Source: Persicaria tinctoria
Taxonomy: Eukaryota > Streptophyta > Magnoliopsida > Caryophyllales > Polygonaceae
Direction of reading: 5' to 3'
DNA: 64,000 bases
NCBI GenBank assembly: GCA_037127255.1
Contig: JBANSL010000020.1
Coordinates: forward strand, 57,857,598 to 57,921,597
Of this stretch, positions 10,500 through 21,965 are shown one piece after another. The position numbers and the translations under genes were made by a program. The notes beneath the pieces were generated by a model. The model did not search any database. It was not told the origin of the DNA and saw only the letters and a program-made list of their open reading frames with translations. Position 1 is the stretch's first letter, and each line of letters starts with the position of its first letter.

Positions 10500-12493
10500 A
10501 TGTCCGCCGACGACTACTGCCTCCTCTTCCTCTGCCCGGCCCTCCTCGGCCACCCTCTCCTCCTCCCCCTCCTCCTCCTCGCCGCCCTCTCCGCTTTCCT
10601 CCTCCACCCCGGCGGCCTCGCCTGGTCCCTCCTCCGCCCCCGCCCCTCCTCCCGCCCCATCCCCGGCCCCGCCGGATTCCCCATCCTCGGCCTCGTCACC
10701 ACATTCACCGGTCCCCTCGCCCACCGCGCCCTCGCCTCCCTCTCCCGCGCCTTCTCCGCCGCGCAGCTCATGGCCTTCTCCGTCGGCTCCACTCGCTTTA
10801 TCATCTCCAGCCATCCGGACACCGCCAAGGAGATCCTCAGCTCCTCGGCCTTCGCTGACCGCCCGGTCAAGGAGTCCGCCTACGAGCTCCTCTTCCACCG
10901 CGCTATGGGGTTCGCTCCCTACGGCGACTACTGGCGGAGCCTCCGCAGGGTCTCTGCTACTCACCTGTTCTCCCCCCTTAGGGTTTCCCGCTTCGGAAGC
11001 TTCCGGAGGGAGATAGGTTTACAGATGGTGAACCAGATTGACTCTCTCATGTCCCGAAACGGCGTCGTTCAGATCAAGCGAGTCCTCCACTTCGCCTCCC
11101 TCAACAATGTCATGATGAGTGTCTTCGGCAAGAGGTACGATTTCAATTCCGGTGATGAGGAATCCGAAGAGCTTGAATTCCTCGTCAGCGAGGGCTATGA
11201 GCTCCTTGGTACCTTCAATTGGAGTGACCATTTCCCCCTTTTGGGGAAACTGGATCTCCAGGGCGTCAGGAGGAGGTGCAAATCCCTTGTTGGAAGGGTC
11301 AATGTGTTTGTTGGCAGGATCTTGGACCAGCACCTCCTGAAGAAATCCGTCAACGGAGGTCTTGGTCAAGATGACCACTCCTTGGACTTTGTGGATGTGT
11401 TGCTTGATTTGGATGGTGAAAACAAGCTCTCTCAGGCTGATATGATTGCTGTTCTTTGGGTATGTATACCGTATATGCCTTTATGTTTGTGCAATTTCTG
11501 CTATTGCTTGTTCAATTCATATGATTTTGTTGCCTTATTTTGCCAATCTTTTAGGTTTGGAGATGGGGACAATTTCATCTTCATGTCTACCCAATTATAT
11601 GGGGTTTGTGTTTGTACTTATTTGCTTATTGGTGCTTGTCTATATTTCATTCATTTGGGGGTTTATGCATTTAAGTGCTAGATGACGACCGTTTCCAATT
11701 GGATTGTTATGTAATCAATTTGCACATTCTCTATGTGTCTATAATTAGGGCATCTATGTAGTGGATTGTTGCAGAGTAGTATCAATTCCTTGGTCCTAAG
11801 CTGATTTTTGGTCCCCCATCACCCACAAAAGTTATATGTTCAAGATTAGTAACTTTTTTTTTATTATTGGGGTTTTTTCAGGAGATGATCTTTAGGGGCA
11901 CAGACACAGTTGCAATCCTTTTGGAGTGGGTTCTAGCCAGGATGGTGCTGCACCCTGACATACAAGCCAAGGCCCAAGCCGAGATCGACTCAGTCACCGG
12001 AGCCACCAGGGGTGTTGAGGACACTGACCTCCCAAACCTGCCTTACACAACTGCCATTATCAAGGAGACCCTGAGGGTGCACCCGCCGGGGCCCCTCCTC
12101 TCGTGGGCCCGCCTCTCGATCCACGACACCCAAGTCGGCCCCCACTTCGTCCCTGCGGGGACTACCGCGATGGTGAACATGTGGGCCATCACGCACGACT
12201 CGAGCGTGTGGCCGGAGCCTGAGAAGTTCAACCCTGAGAGGTTCATTGAGAAGGATGTGGCCATCATGGGGTCTGATTTGAGGCTGGCCCCTTTCGGGGC
12301 CGGGAGGCGGGTGTGCCCCGGGAAGGCCATGGGCATGGTGACTGCTCAGCTGTGGCTTGCTCAGATGCTTCAGAGCTTCAAGTGGGTTGCTGGTGATCAG
12401 GGTGTGGACTTGGATGAGGTCCTCAACCTGTCAATGGAGATGAAGAACTCATTGGTCTGCAAGGCCATTCCAAGGGCTGCTGTTGGTGCTTGA
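10500..12493 (+). CDS. CYP78A: Cytochrome P450, CYP78A family (KLU/CYP78A5-like)
   Basis: Two exons, 10500-11459 and 11882-12493, joined across a phase-0 intron of 422 bp (GTATGT...TTTTCAG), give 523 aa, the usual length of the family. An N-terminal membrane anchor (residues about 6-40, leucine-rich) is followed by the proline hinge [12 protein letters not shown]. Family signatures include [20 protein letters not shown], the I-helix FRGTDTVA, the K-helix KETLR, PERF, and the heme loop [14 protein letters not shown] with its cysteine ligand. CYP78A enzymes are endoplasmic-reticulum monooxygenases. In Arabidopsis, KLU/CYP78A5 makes a mobile growth signal of unknown chemistry that promotes organ and seed size. 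Closest resemblance by eye is to CYP78A5, including an N-terminus starting MS, but I cannot separate it firmly from other subfamily members. The first exon is very GC-rich at its 5' end. The reading frame running through the intron to 11681 is not coding. Confidence 0.95.
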
Positions 12494-13304
12494 AGTGTTA
12501 GTTAATTAACCTCTATGGTGTTGTGTTTTTCTAGGTCATGAACTTTGCTTGGGACTTGATGTTTTTATGTTTTTGTGTCATCTCTATCTTTAGTATAGGA
12601 AGAGTATAAGCCTTTAGTTATATGATGGTTAGTGGCTTGTGTTTGGTTGGGGTTGGTTTCTTTCCAAGATTTTGGGGGAACAATATATGTATGGGGGAGA
12701 CCAAACTATATGATCGACTATCGTCTGATCGATGGCGGTTTTCTAAGTTTTGTGAATTACAATCGTAGCGAACACGTAATATATGTTCTGTTAGTGTTAT
12801 TTCTGGTCGTTGTTGTTGTCGTTGTTGTTGTTTTGTGTGATACTTTTGCGGCGAAATAAGTGTGAATAGGGTTTGGTGGACAAGTAAGGTAGTTCATGTT
12901 GATCACTCACTGTTGAGATGTAGCTGTTGTTTTAGGTGTTGGCATTGCCTTTGTATGTTCAAAGGTTGGATGATCCCATGCCTTATTTGTGTAGGTTTGG
13001 TGGGATCAAATCTTGATTGTTATTTGTGTGTTTTTGGGTTATTGGTTTTGGGAGTTTTGTACACTTTGCAAGAAAGGCATGTTGCTTTCACAATGGACTA
13101 TTTCTGCTTTTGCAAATGTACACCTGTCTCTAAGATTGAGATGGGTCCTTTAACTGTTTCCCCCAATTTTTCATTTGTTCTTTCACTCTATAGGTTTGTA
13201 TAATATTTGATTATTTTGGTTTTGTTGTAAACTTAGTTTGGATTTAGAATTTTACTTTACTGCTTCTAATCCCAAAATGTTATGGGCCTTAAGTTTTTAA
13301 ATTA
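12494..13304 (+). other. 3' flank of the CYP78A gene
   Basis: T-rich sequence typical of a 3' untranslated region and downstream DNA, including a GTT-repeat near 12805-12830. Open frames here (for example 12632-12859) lack any recognisable domain and are not reported as genes. Confidence 0.5.
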
Positions 13305-13306
13305 TA

Positions 13307-13538
13307 CTCCCTCCGTCCAAAAATACATGGTTTTGTAGACCCTTGCACATTAATTAAGGAAACCAAGGAAACCTATTTATATTTAAATCTCATTATTATT
13401 ATAGAGGGGAAATCTCTTAAATTTTACCTACTATTGTATTTTTTTTAAGAGTAATAATTACCCTACAAATCTAAAAACTCATGTATTTTTGACAAAAGTT
13501 TAAGGCCTAAAAGACAATGTATTTTTAGACGGAGGGAG
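13307..13538. mobile_element. Stowaway-like MITE
   Basis: The ends CTCCCTCCGTCCAAAAATAC and GTATTTTTAGACGGAGGGAG are inverted repeats flanked by TA on both sides; length 232 bp. It has the same length and ends as the copy at 44323-44554. Confidence 0.85.
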
Positions 13539-13540
13539 TA

Positions 13541-14134
13541 ATATTGTATTCAACATGATAGATAGATGGTTGTGGACTTGTGGTCCATTGGGATTGGGTT
13601 ATGATGGTTCGAATCCGAGCCGCTCTCTATTTATCAAAATCTGGATTATGAATCTATGATCATCATTTTAGATTTGGTATGTTGATCAGATTTCAACAAA
13701 GCTAAACTAAGATTTAAAAATTAAATAAAAATAGGTGCACTCAAAAAAAAAAAATTGATACTCGATTACACAAAAACCTTGTATGAAAATGAGTGAACTC
13801 TAAAACAAATGTTTAAAAATAGCTAAATTAATATATCTATTGGATTTTTTTTAAATGGAGAATATTAAGCCTTTTTTAAAACATTATCTATTTCATTCTC
13901 CATAAACAAATCTTTGCCATTCTCCAAAACATAAATATTTATCCGAATCTTTAAAACGAGAAACTGTTAGAACTTAGAACTGAAGTAAAAATAATTTATA
14001 GATTTTTTTTTGTTTTCATATTTTAGAGAAATTATAGAAAATTTGTTTGAGACCTTATAAGGCGATAAATATTTCACACATATTCCATGAATGTGATAAC
14101 TATTTGCCACTTACTTAATACCAATTTCATTCAA
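13541..14134. other. Intergenic DNA with a possible pol III B box
   Basis: No gene is seen. GGTTCGAATCC at about 13603-13613 matches a pol III B box and is preceded by weak A-box-like sequence, so an old SINE fragment may lie here. It does not fold as a tRNA. Confidence 0.3.
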
Positions 14135-14143
14135 AACTATAAA

Positions 14144-15332
14144 AGGAAAATTAAATCAAATAATCCAATCTTTTAGAGGGTGTGAGATAAAAATCATCAC
14201 CTTTAGCTTGTTAAAAAAATATCCCATACTTTTCCACATAAGTGTAAACGGTGTCTAACGGGAATTAATGAAACCTGTCAAATTGGTCATTCGGGTCGGG
14301 TCACTTCGGTTTCCGGATAAAACGAGTTCCGGGTATATCTGGGTTGACTCAAACCCGGGTTTGACCGAGTTTCGGGTCGATTTCGGGTTTGTCAATTTTT
14401 TCTTTTTTAAATTAAAAAATCATGATTTGATAATTTTGCGATAATTTTAAAATTCGAAAATTAAAGATGTTGTTAATAAGTTTTAGTGTTTGTTACATAC
14501 TATATCTGATCTAAAATATTTGATTTTTATTATTTCTCGTAATTTTTAATAAAATATAATAATATATAAATATCAAAATTTTAAATAATTTTTTAAAAAA
14601 ATTATTTAAAATTTTGATATTTATATATTATTACATTTTATTTAAAAAATATTTGATTTTTAGTATTTCTCGTAATTTTTAATAAAATGTAATAATATAT
14701 CAAATATCAAATATTTAAATATTTTTTTTAAATAATTTCATGCAATTAGTAATAAACGTAGAATTGTTTTAATATTTTTTATAATTTTTATCTTCTTAAA
14801 AAATTGTTGAAAATAAAAAATCAAATACTATCGATCAGACGGAGTATGACACAATACAAATAAATATTAAAGTTGATTTGAAAATGAAAGATCAAGTGAT
14901 TGTAATTATAAAATGTAATAAATTAGAATTTTCATAAAAAAAAATAATCATATATAATAATAAATCAACCGGATCAATCGGGTCATTGGGTAAATCGGAT
15001 CAAAATTACCGGATCAATCGGGTCGCCAGGTCGAAACCTAGATTACCCGAAAAATTTTCGGGTTCGGGTCGAAAAAAAATTCCGGGTTCGGGTCAGAAAA
15101 TTACTGGGTGTTCGAGTTGGGTCGACCGGGTCGAGTTATGTTTTGATAGTTCTAAATCAAGATTAAGAAATCAGCTTTAAAAAAACAGTGTCATTGAACA
15201 TTAATACCTAACGAAATTAATGGTTCGTTTACACATATTTGGAAAAGTATGGAATATGTTTTTAACAAAGTAAAGATGGTGGTATTTATCTCACACCCTC
15301 CAAAAGGTTGGATTATTTGATTTAATTTTCTC
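14144..15332. mobile_element. Long-TIR element with 9-bp target duplication (Mutator-like)
   Basis: The left end (14144 to about 14268) and right end (about 15205 to 15332) are inverted copies of each other over about 120 bp: AATTAAATCAAATAATCCAA, then GAGGGTGTGAGATAAA, then CCATACTTTTCCA. Both flanks carry AACTATAAA (14135-14143 and 15333-15341), a perfect 9-bp duplication as made by Mutator-like transposases. The interior has no transposase. It has GGGTCGGGT-type words at both inner edges (14297-14390 and 14960-15130), suggesting a second, older insertion nested inside. It may instead be another long-TIR class; the 9-bp duplication is the main argument. Confidence 0.75.
14556..14633. repeat. 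Long perfect AT-rich inverted repeat
   Basis: Two arms of about 38 bp are nearly exact reverse complements with no loop to speak of. The left arm contains ATATAAATATCAAAATTTTA and the right arm its complement. Transcribed, it would form a long hairpin. It lies in the interior of the Mutator-like element. Confidence 0.8.
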
Positions 15333-15437
15333 AACTATAAACTATAAAGAATTACAAATTCTCATTTGCGTGAATGTCGTTTATTAAAGCTCAAATCGAT
15401 GTTACCATTGATCCTAACAAAATTCTTTATTAAGATA

Positions 15438-17722
15438 ATCCCTCCATTCCAAATTACGGAGTATTAAAAGCGGTTTATCTTTTTTTGTGCACGTTTTTTA
15501 AGGAGTTAAAATTACAACTCTCTCTTAATTAAAATTTGTTTTTTAATATTCATGCACGTTTTTTTAGAACGATGACAACTATATGAAATATTAATTTTTT
15601 TTAAAATTTATTTTTATAAATTCATACTTAATAGTAACAAGTATAAAATTATTAAAAAAAAAATTTAAAAAGTTAATATTTTGTAGAGAAAATTTGCCCA
15701 ACGGGCCTTTTTTTTTAGCCTTATTGAGGGAGTGTCTTCCAACCCTAACAAATTAGGTTTTTGTCCACCTCTAATTTTTTGGACAAAATTGCCCCGGAGA
15801 TCTTAACCAAATCTGAGAGATTTCTATAGTTTCAGCAACTGATCCTCTTCCTCGCCGTTTATTCATCGACTCCCTCTCGCTCCTCCGTTATCGCGCTCAC
15901 CACCCCACCACATCCTCCACCGTTGCCGCCACCACCATCCACCGTCGGCGACCACTACAACTCCCATCGTCGCTGTCGGAACTCCTCCTCCGTCGTTCCC
16001 AGATCTGTTACGATGTTTATATAGTCTAATAATTATCCTCCAGATCTCCTCGACTTCATACTCCTCCTCCGCTTCATACTCCTCCTCCAGATCTCCCCGG
16101 CAGCCGACGTCGTTCTCCCTCTCTCCGTCTTCCACCTCCGGCCTCCTCGCTCGCGTCTCCTTTCAGATTTGTGGTCTCTTGCCAGATCCGGTTCCGGTGA
16201 AGCCAAGCGACCACCTCCGGCCTCCTCGCTCGCCTCTCCTGCCAGATCTGTTGCTGTTGCACCCCGTTGGCCACTTCCGGCCTCCGTTTTTCTGTTACTG
16301 TTGCACACCGCCTCCTTCGCCACCACCTTCGACGCCACCTCCGCACTTGGCTCGAATCCGATGAGATCTGCCTAAAGAACCGCCAGCAGCAACAGATCCG
16401 TGTCCACTGGTCGACAACCGCACTTGCTCACTGGTGTCAGATCTGTTCAGCAGGTCCACCGATGAATGGATTAGGGCCAGATTTCATCTCCGGCTTCCGC
16501 CAGATTGGTTCCGAGGATTACATATTTTGCCGCGCTGAACAAGAGCCAGGGCTTGGATTTGTGGAGGACAAGCAGGAGCGCTGTTAAAAAGTTAGGGTTC
16601 CGAGGATTCCGCCAGATTTCATCTTCGGCTCCTCTCCGACCTGATTTGGTCCTTCCTTTATCTCAAATCGCTACTTGCAAGGTATTGACTCGCCAATTGG
16701 TTAATTATCGTTTGAATTACATTCATTGAGCTGTGTTATATGACTGGAAGAAGACTGAATTAACAAATTGGCTTGCAAAGAAGTCTGAATTATTTTTTCA
16801 GATTATTAATTTTAGCATTTTTTTTGCCTTTCTGAAACTTTTGGAGAGCTTATTAGCTTCTTGATTTTTTGTGTGATCTGAACCGCTGAAATTAATTCTT
16901 ATAAAATTGTACAGTATAAGGTAATTAGGTAGTATTTCAACATTTCATCATTTCAGCATTTTTTTAAATGCTGAAATTAATTCTTATTAGTAAAATTCGT
17001 TATGTTGAAATGCTGAAATTAATTCTTATAAAATTGTATGAGCTACTATATCCTACAAACTTATATTTGATTAGTGTACTGGTGTATTTGCTATGGATAC
17101 AAATCTCTATTTTGTAGTTTCAACACCTTCGGTTTCAGCAACTCCGGTATCGAAGTGTTGATCTAGAAAAAAAAAGAAAAAAAATAACTCCGGTTTCAGC
17201 AACAATTTCAGCATCTAAAATCGGGGTTTCAACGTCAACAACTTTGCTGAAACCGGGTTTTCAGCATCAACAACCCTTGTTTCAGCAACTCCGGTTTCAT
17301 CAACGCGAAAAAAAAACACAGTAACGTGAAAAAAAAAAAAACTGAAACTGAGGGCGGCACGGGGGTTTCAACAACTCTGGAAACGCGAAAAAAAAACTGC
17401 TGAAATAGAGGGTGGCACATGGGTTTCAACAACTCTGGAAACGCGAAAAAAAAACTGATGAAAACAGATGGTGGCACAGGGGTTTCAGCAATTCCGTTTC
17501 AGCAACTCTGGAAACGCGAAAAAAAAAATCGCGGAAAAAAAAAATTCATCAACTTTATTTTAGAGGTGGACATTTTGCTAATATGGAGAGGGTGGTGGAC
17601 ATTTTCCTAATAAAGCCCAAAATTTTGGACATCGGGGTAATCACCCCTATTTTATATAGTTTTTAACACCTCAACAAACATGCATGAATAGTAAAACGTC
17701 AAGTTTTAATTAATAGAGGGAG
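15438..17722. mobile_element. Stowaway-like MITE split by a Mutator-like insertion
   Basis: The left part, 15438-15685, begins with a TCCCTCC end next to TA. The right part, 17657-17722, carries the family's other end (ATGAATAGTAAAACGTCAAG, then AGAGGGAG) followed by TA. Joined at the 9-bp duplication they would form one element of about 305 bp. The break is filled by the 1.96-kb element at 15686-17647. Confidence 0.75.
15686..17647. mobile_element. Non-autonomous Mutator-like element, copy A
   Basis: Flanked by TATTTTGTA (15677-15685) and TATTTTATA (17648-17656), a 9-bp duplication with one mismatch. The ends are diverged inverted repeats of about 100 bp; TGTCCACCTCTAA near 15760 on the plus strand and near 17565 on the minus strand marks their inner limit. 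The interior has a GC-rich block (15840-16720) with gene-like composition and then an AT-rich block with many words such as TTTCAGCAACTCCGG and CGCGAAAAAAAA. No transposase is present. It shares its first bases (GAGAAAATTTGC), internal words and right end with copy B at 50912-52970. The GC-rich part may be a captured gene fragment (Pack-MULE style), but I recognise no protein family in it. Confidence 0.8.
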
Positions 17723-17724
17723 TA

Positions 17725-19590
17725 TAAAATATTATTTTTTTGATTTTTTTAATAATTTCATATTTGTTAGTAATAAGTATGAACTTTTAAAAACAAATTC
17801 ATTAAAAAAGCAATATTTTATAGAGTTTTTATCTCTTTAAAATATGTATCGAAAAGTAAAATGATTTTTATTATGGAACATATGGAGTAAAAAAAAAAGT
17901 GGATCTACCATGGTTGGGTCTTTATCTGCAATGGAAACTATCTTGAATCTTGATTTATATATCCAAAAATCTTCAAGCCCCTTCTAATATGCCTCATTTG
18001 GTTAAACGTGGGAAAACTTCCCAAGATATGAATTCTCATGAATTCTATTTCATGGGAAATGTAAAAATATATTTGGTTGGAAATAATTTTTCATAAATTC
18101 AATTCCTATATTTTGTTTGGTTAAATATAGAATTTTCATAGTAATTTATTTAAAATTACTCTTACAACCTTTTTACTTTTTGTTTAAAATCAAAATCTAT
18201 ATGGGCAAATTGGAGATTTTGGTTTATAAAAAATTAATTTTATAGGAGATTTGAGAATAAAAAATGGAGGAAGTAGATCTTATCTACCCCGGTAGGTTAA
18301 ATTCCACCATTTCATGGAAAGTGAAATTCCTGGGTTTTTTCATTTAAAAAAAACACACAAACACATATATTGACTCTTAATTCCTGGGATTTTGAATTTC
18401 TTAGGAACTAGAGAGCTAACCAAACGAACCCGATATTGAAAAAGAAAGCACTCCTTTCTATTTTAAATATAAGAGTTTTTTCTTTTGTACACATAGTTTA
18501 AAAAACTTAAAAATGTATAAAATATTAATGAATTTTTATTAAAATTTAATAGTGATTGCTATTAATCTCTCTTCTTTTATTCTTAGGTATTTTTTTTATA
18601 AATGTTTTTAAAGCGATAAAGAAAATCCTTTCACGACTTCTAATCAAATAAATTTTTAAAAAGCTATAAAATTTGTCTAACCAACAAATAAAATTTTACT
18701 CAATTAATTATCTATATTAAATCTTTATTTAGATTTTATTCTTAATTTAATATATTTATAGATTTTCATCCAAAACTTTATTTAGATTTTATTCTTAATT
18801 ATTTATATTAAATCTTGATATACCAAACATACCCATAATCTTAATATTCAACAATAATATCTTTCATTGAATAAGTTCTCTACATTCATACCATTGCTTC
18901 TCATCCATATTTAAAACATTATATATATATTCCCCACCTGCAAAATCCTATTAAAAAAAAACTCTTTATTCTCTTCAAAGGCTGATGGTGCTTCATTCCC
19001 TCTTTCATTTATCTCATGGCCCCTCCCCACCTTTTTGAACGGGAATGAAGCATGAATTTTACTATTTATAACACTAAACAATTAAATGACAATATATCAC
19101 TTAGTTACAAACTTAGATTCCTAGGGCATAAATGATCAAAACTTCGATCCTTGTTTGGATTTAACCTTTGATTTGAACTAGGACTTTTGAAATTATTCCT
19201 ACCATGGGTCTTGTCACGTGTGGAGTTATAAGAGGTCGAAATCTACTTGTTTAACACAAAAGCTGAAGTCAATATGTAGATGTTTACCGTACCTTTATAA
19301 GGAACTAATTTTTTCGTGTTTTCTTTAATGTGGAATTTAAGTCTCAAACACCCATATTTCAACAGAAATGCCTTTTATCCGTGATGTGAACGGGGAATCA
19401 AAGTCGTAATCTTGTTAAACATATATAAATCGTGCACTTGATTTCAGTTAACGCAACCAATACATATGCTTTAGCATCTAATACATGAAAAAAAGTAGAA
19501 ACCACTTTACAAAAATGATTTTTTGAAGAATAAGAACCTCATGAATTGAAATTGAAGCAGCTTGCAAGCACACTAATCAATGATATGGGT
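17725..19590. other. AT-rich intergenic DNA with one Tourist-like remnant
   Basis: No gene is seen. Between about 17994 and 18432 lie inverted ends CTCATTTGGTTAAACG and CTAACCAAACGAACCC enclosing words such as TGAATTTCTTAGGAACTAG, which resembles a PIF/Harbinger (Tourist-like) MITE, but I could not find a matching 3-bp duplication. The remainder is AT-rich and featureless. Confidence 0.45.
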
Positions 19591-19599
19591 ATTCTCTTT

Positions 19600-20425
19600 T
19601 TAGAAGATCCAAATCCCTCCCGCAGGAATATATCTCTCATGGATTACACTCGCTCATTTTATATAATGTTTTCTGTATATAACTCATAAAAAAAGCTTCA
19701 TTCCTTTTCCCCTCCCTCCACCCCCAAATTCAACTACTTCATCAATTTATTAAATTGAAGGCTGGTGGATCGTTAACTGAAGCGAAGATATATCTTTTTT
19801 CAGAATAGAATTAAACCAAATCGAACAAATCCCTTCCATGGATATTACACTCTCTCACTTTATATATTGTTTTCTGTATTATATAACTTGGAAAAAAACT
19901 TCCTTCCTTTTTTCCCTCCCTCCAGCCCAAATTCGGCTACTCCATCGATTTATTAAATTGAAATCTGGTGGATCATTAACTGAAGCGAAGAGATATTTTT
20001 TTCAGATTAGAATTAAACTAAATCGAACAAATCCCTCCCATGGATATTACACTCTCTCACTTTATATTTTTTTTTTCTGTGTATAACTTGTAAAAAAACT
20101 TCCTTCCCTTTACCCTCCCTCCACCCCAAATTGGCAAATTCGGCCCCAATTGACAAATTCGGCTACTTCACCAATTTATTAAATTGAAGTTTGATGGATC
20201 ATTAACTGAAGTGAAGAGATATCATTTTCCTCCCATGGATTACACTCACTCGCTTTATATAATGTTTTCTGCATATAACTCTTAAAAAAAAAGATTCCCT
20301 CATTTCCCCCTCCCTCCACCCCAAATTCGACTATTTCATCAATTTATTAAAGTCTGGTGGATCAATAACTGAAGTGAAAAGATATTCTTTTTCAGAATCA
20401 AATTAAACAAATTAAAGGTCGTGGG
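19600..20425. repeat. Tandem repeat, about four units of 160-230 bp
   Basis: A unit containing CATGGATTACACTC, a TTTTCTGTATATAACTC stretch, CCCTCCCTCCACCCC, TTTATTAAATTGAA and GGTGGATCATTAACTGAAG recurs about four times; the last word occurs near 19763, 19966, 20189 and 20354. Units differ by small indels and substitutions, so the array is not recent. Short frames inside it are repeat sequence. Confidence 0.75.
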
Positions 20426-20930
20426 ATTCTCAATCCCCATCGCCGTCTACTCCATTCTTTTACCCCTTGTCGTCTATTCATCTGGTTCGATTCCATACAC
20501 TTTCAAGTCTCAAGTACCAGTTTGTCGGATCCACATGTGTATTCGAGGGACCGATCAATCAAGCTAGGGAAGAACAACACGTACACTAGTTTTATATATT
20601 CCACTAGATGTGAGTATAAAAGGGACTAAAGCATGGTTTTCCATTTGCATAGATGGAGTATATTCTTTCTCCATGATCGATCAAATTGATTTGTTCAGCA
20701 CACATGCTTGAGGGTGATTTGATAACATCTATATGATCGATCATCATAAATATTCATATTAGCAAGATATCAAGATCTTCATAGATTAACATATGTACGA
20801 ATGGATTTATATTATATCAGCCAATTTAATCACTTGGTTTATAAATTATATATATGTATGATGATCGATATGCATAATCTTGCAGAGTAAGCAAGCTAAG
20901 CATATAATTAATTAGATTTAGAGGTAATCT

Positions 20931-21110
20931 ATGGCTGATGCGGCCACTGAAAAGACATCATCTAAAAACTGTGCTGTTTGTGGGATGATTAGTAAATTAG
21001 GAGATCAATATTTAAAGACAAGTTATATTATTCACTCTATAATTTGTGCTTTTGCTTTATGCTTTTGCTTAATTAAGCTAATTAAACACATAAAAATGGC
21101 TTATAATTAA
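20931..21110 (+). CDS. Possible small protein, 59 aa, unrecognised
   Basis: An open frame from ATG at 20931 to TAA at 21110 encodes a peptide beginning MADAATEKTSSKNCAVCG, with a hydrophobic, cysteine-containing stretch (about residues 33-50) that could be a membrane segment and a lysine-containing tail. Upstream (20884) is a sequence ending TTGCAG that could be a splice acceptor. It resembles no family I know, and in AT-rich DNA a frame of this length can occur by chance. It is listed only because of the CXXC pair and the plausible acceptor. Confidence 0.2.
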   Translation: MADAATEKTSSKNCAVCGMISKLGDQYLKTSYIIHSIICAFALCFCLIKLIKHIKMAYN

Positions 21111-21239
21111 CAACAACGAATTATTAATCAACTAATTAAGCAATTAAGGTGTATTGATTTCTCTCTTTCGATTCGTATATGTATGGATATATCAATAGAA
21201 ATACAGATCAAACATCTAATTAAGCGATAATCAAGAGTT

Positions 21240-21362
21240 GTTTTGGTGGACCGAAGTCCTCTTGTTCTAGTGGCAATGACTAAGGTATATTTTTAGAGGG
21301 AGGTACGTTTTAGGTCCGAGTCTCACTCTAAGAAAGTGGAACTGAGCCTCTACAAAAAAAAC
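21240..21362 (+). mobile_element. tRNA-derived SINE remnant
   Basis: TTCTAGTGGCAATGAC is A-box-like and TTTAGGTCCGAGTCTCAC, 40 bp downstream, is B-box-like. An A-rich end follows (ACAAAAAAAACCC). Both boxes are imperfect. It is a degenerate short interspersed element rather than a tRNA gene. Confidence 0.45.
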
Positions 21363-21869
21363 CCTTCAAGTTGTAGGGTCAAACGATATATACTAATTTA
21401 TAAGATTAAGCCAAAGTTGGGCATATGGGATTATGGGGTATGGGGCCGCCGAGCGGCAGTGCAAATCTTCTGTCCCAACTTTCTGTCCAACAAAAATATT
21501 TTGCCTTTAAATTAGTATTAAAAATTTTAAAAAATATATATTTACCTTCTACATAATTATTATAACATATTTGAAAAAAAATCTCAAAAAATGAAATTAG
21601 AAAAATTATAATAATTCAATAGAGATAGAAAGATTTCTAAAAGTTATAAAAAGATGTTACTTTACGGTGTAATCTTTTAAAAATTTTATAAGTTGATTTT
21701 TTTAGATTTTTTTTCAACTATGTTATAATAACCATGTAAAAGATAAATATATTTTTTAATTTTAATTTAAAGGTAAAATATTTTTGTGGGACGGGAAAGT
21801 GGAGCAGAGGATTTGCTCCGGCCAAGCTGTGAGGCCAATCACTATAAAAAGTATCTTACCTTACTTTAA

Positions 21870-21965
21870 AAGCCTCTGATAGGGTGGCTCAATGGTAAGC
21901 AACGATGGGTTAATAAGAGGTCTAGTGTTTGATTCTTGTCTCCTCTCAAACAAATAAAAATAAAA
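21870..21965 (+). mobile_element. tRNA-derived SINE remnant
   Basis: The A-box-like GGGTGGCTCAATGGTAAG is followed by the B-box-like GGTCTAGTGTTTGATTCTTG and an A-rich tail (AAACAAATAAAAATAAAA). The spacing fits a tRNA-derived SINE. Confidence 0.55.

Noticed and set aside
10379..10964. Several proline/arginine- or glutamate-rich frames around the CYP78A start
   Set aside because: They are shadows of the GC-rich first exon in other frames, with low-complexity composition.
11446..11685. Open frame through the CYP78A intron
   Set aside because: The intron has good GTATGT and TTTTCAG borders, and the exon join restores the exact P450 sequence [14 protein letters not shown].
13600..13640. Possible tRNA gene at a GGTTCGAATCC word
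   Set aside because: No acceptor stem or anticodon arm can be folded around it; at most an old SINE.
16033..16587. Arginine-rich frames on both strands of Mutator-like copy A
   Set aside because: GC-rich cargo gives frames in several phases; none has a recognisable domain or splice pattern, so no gene is claimed.
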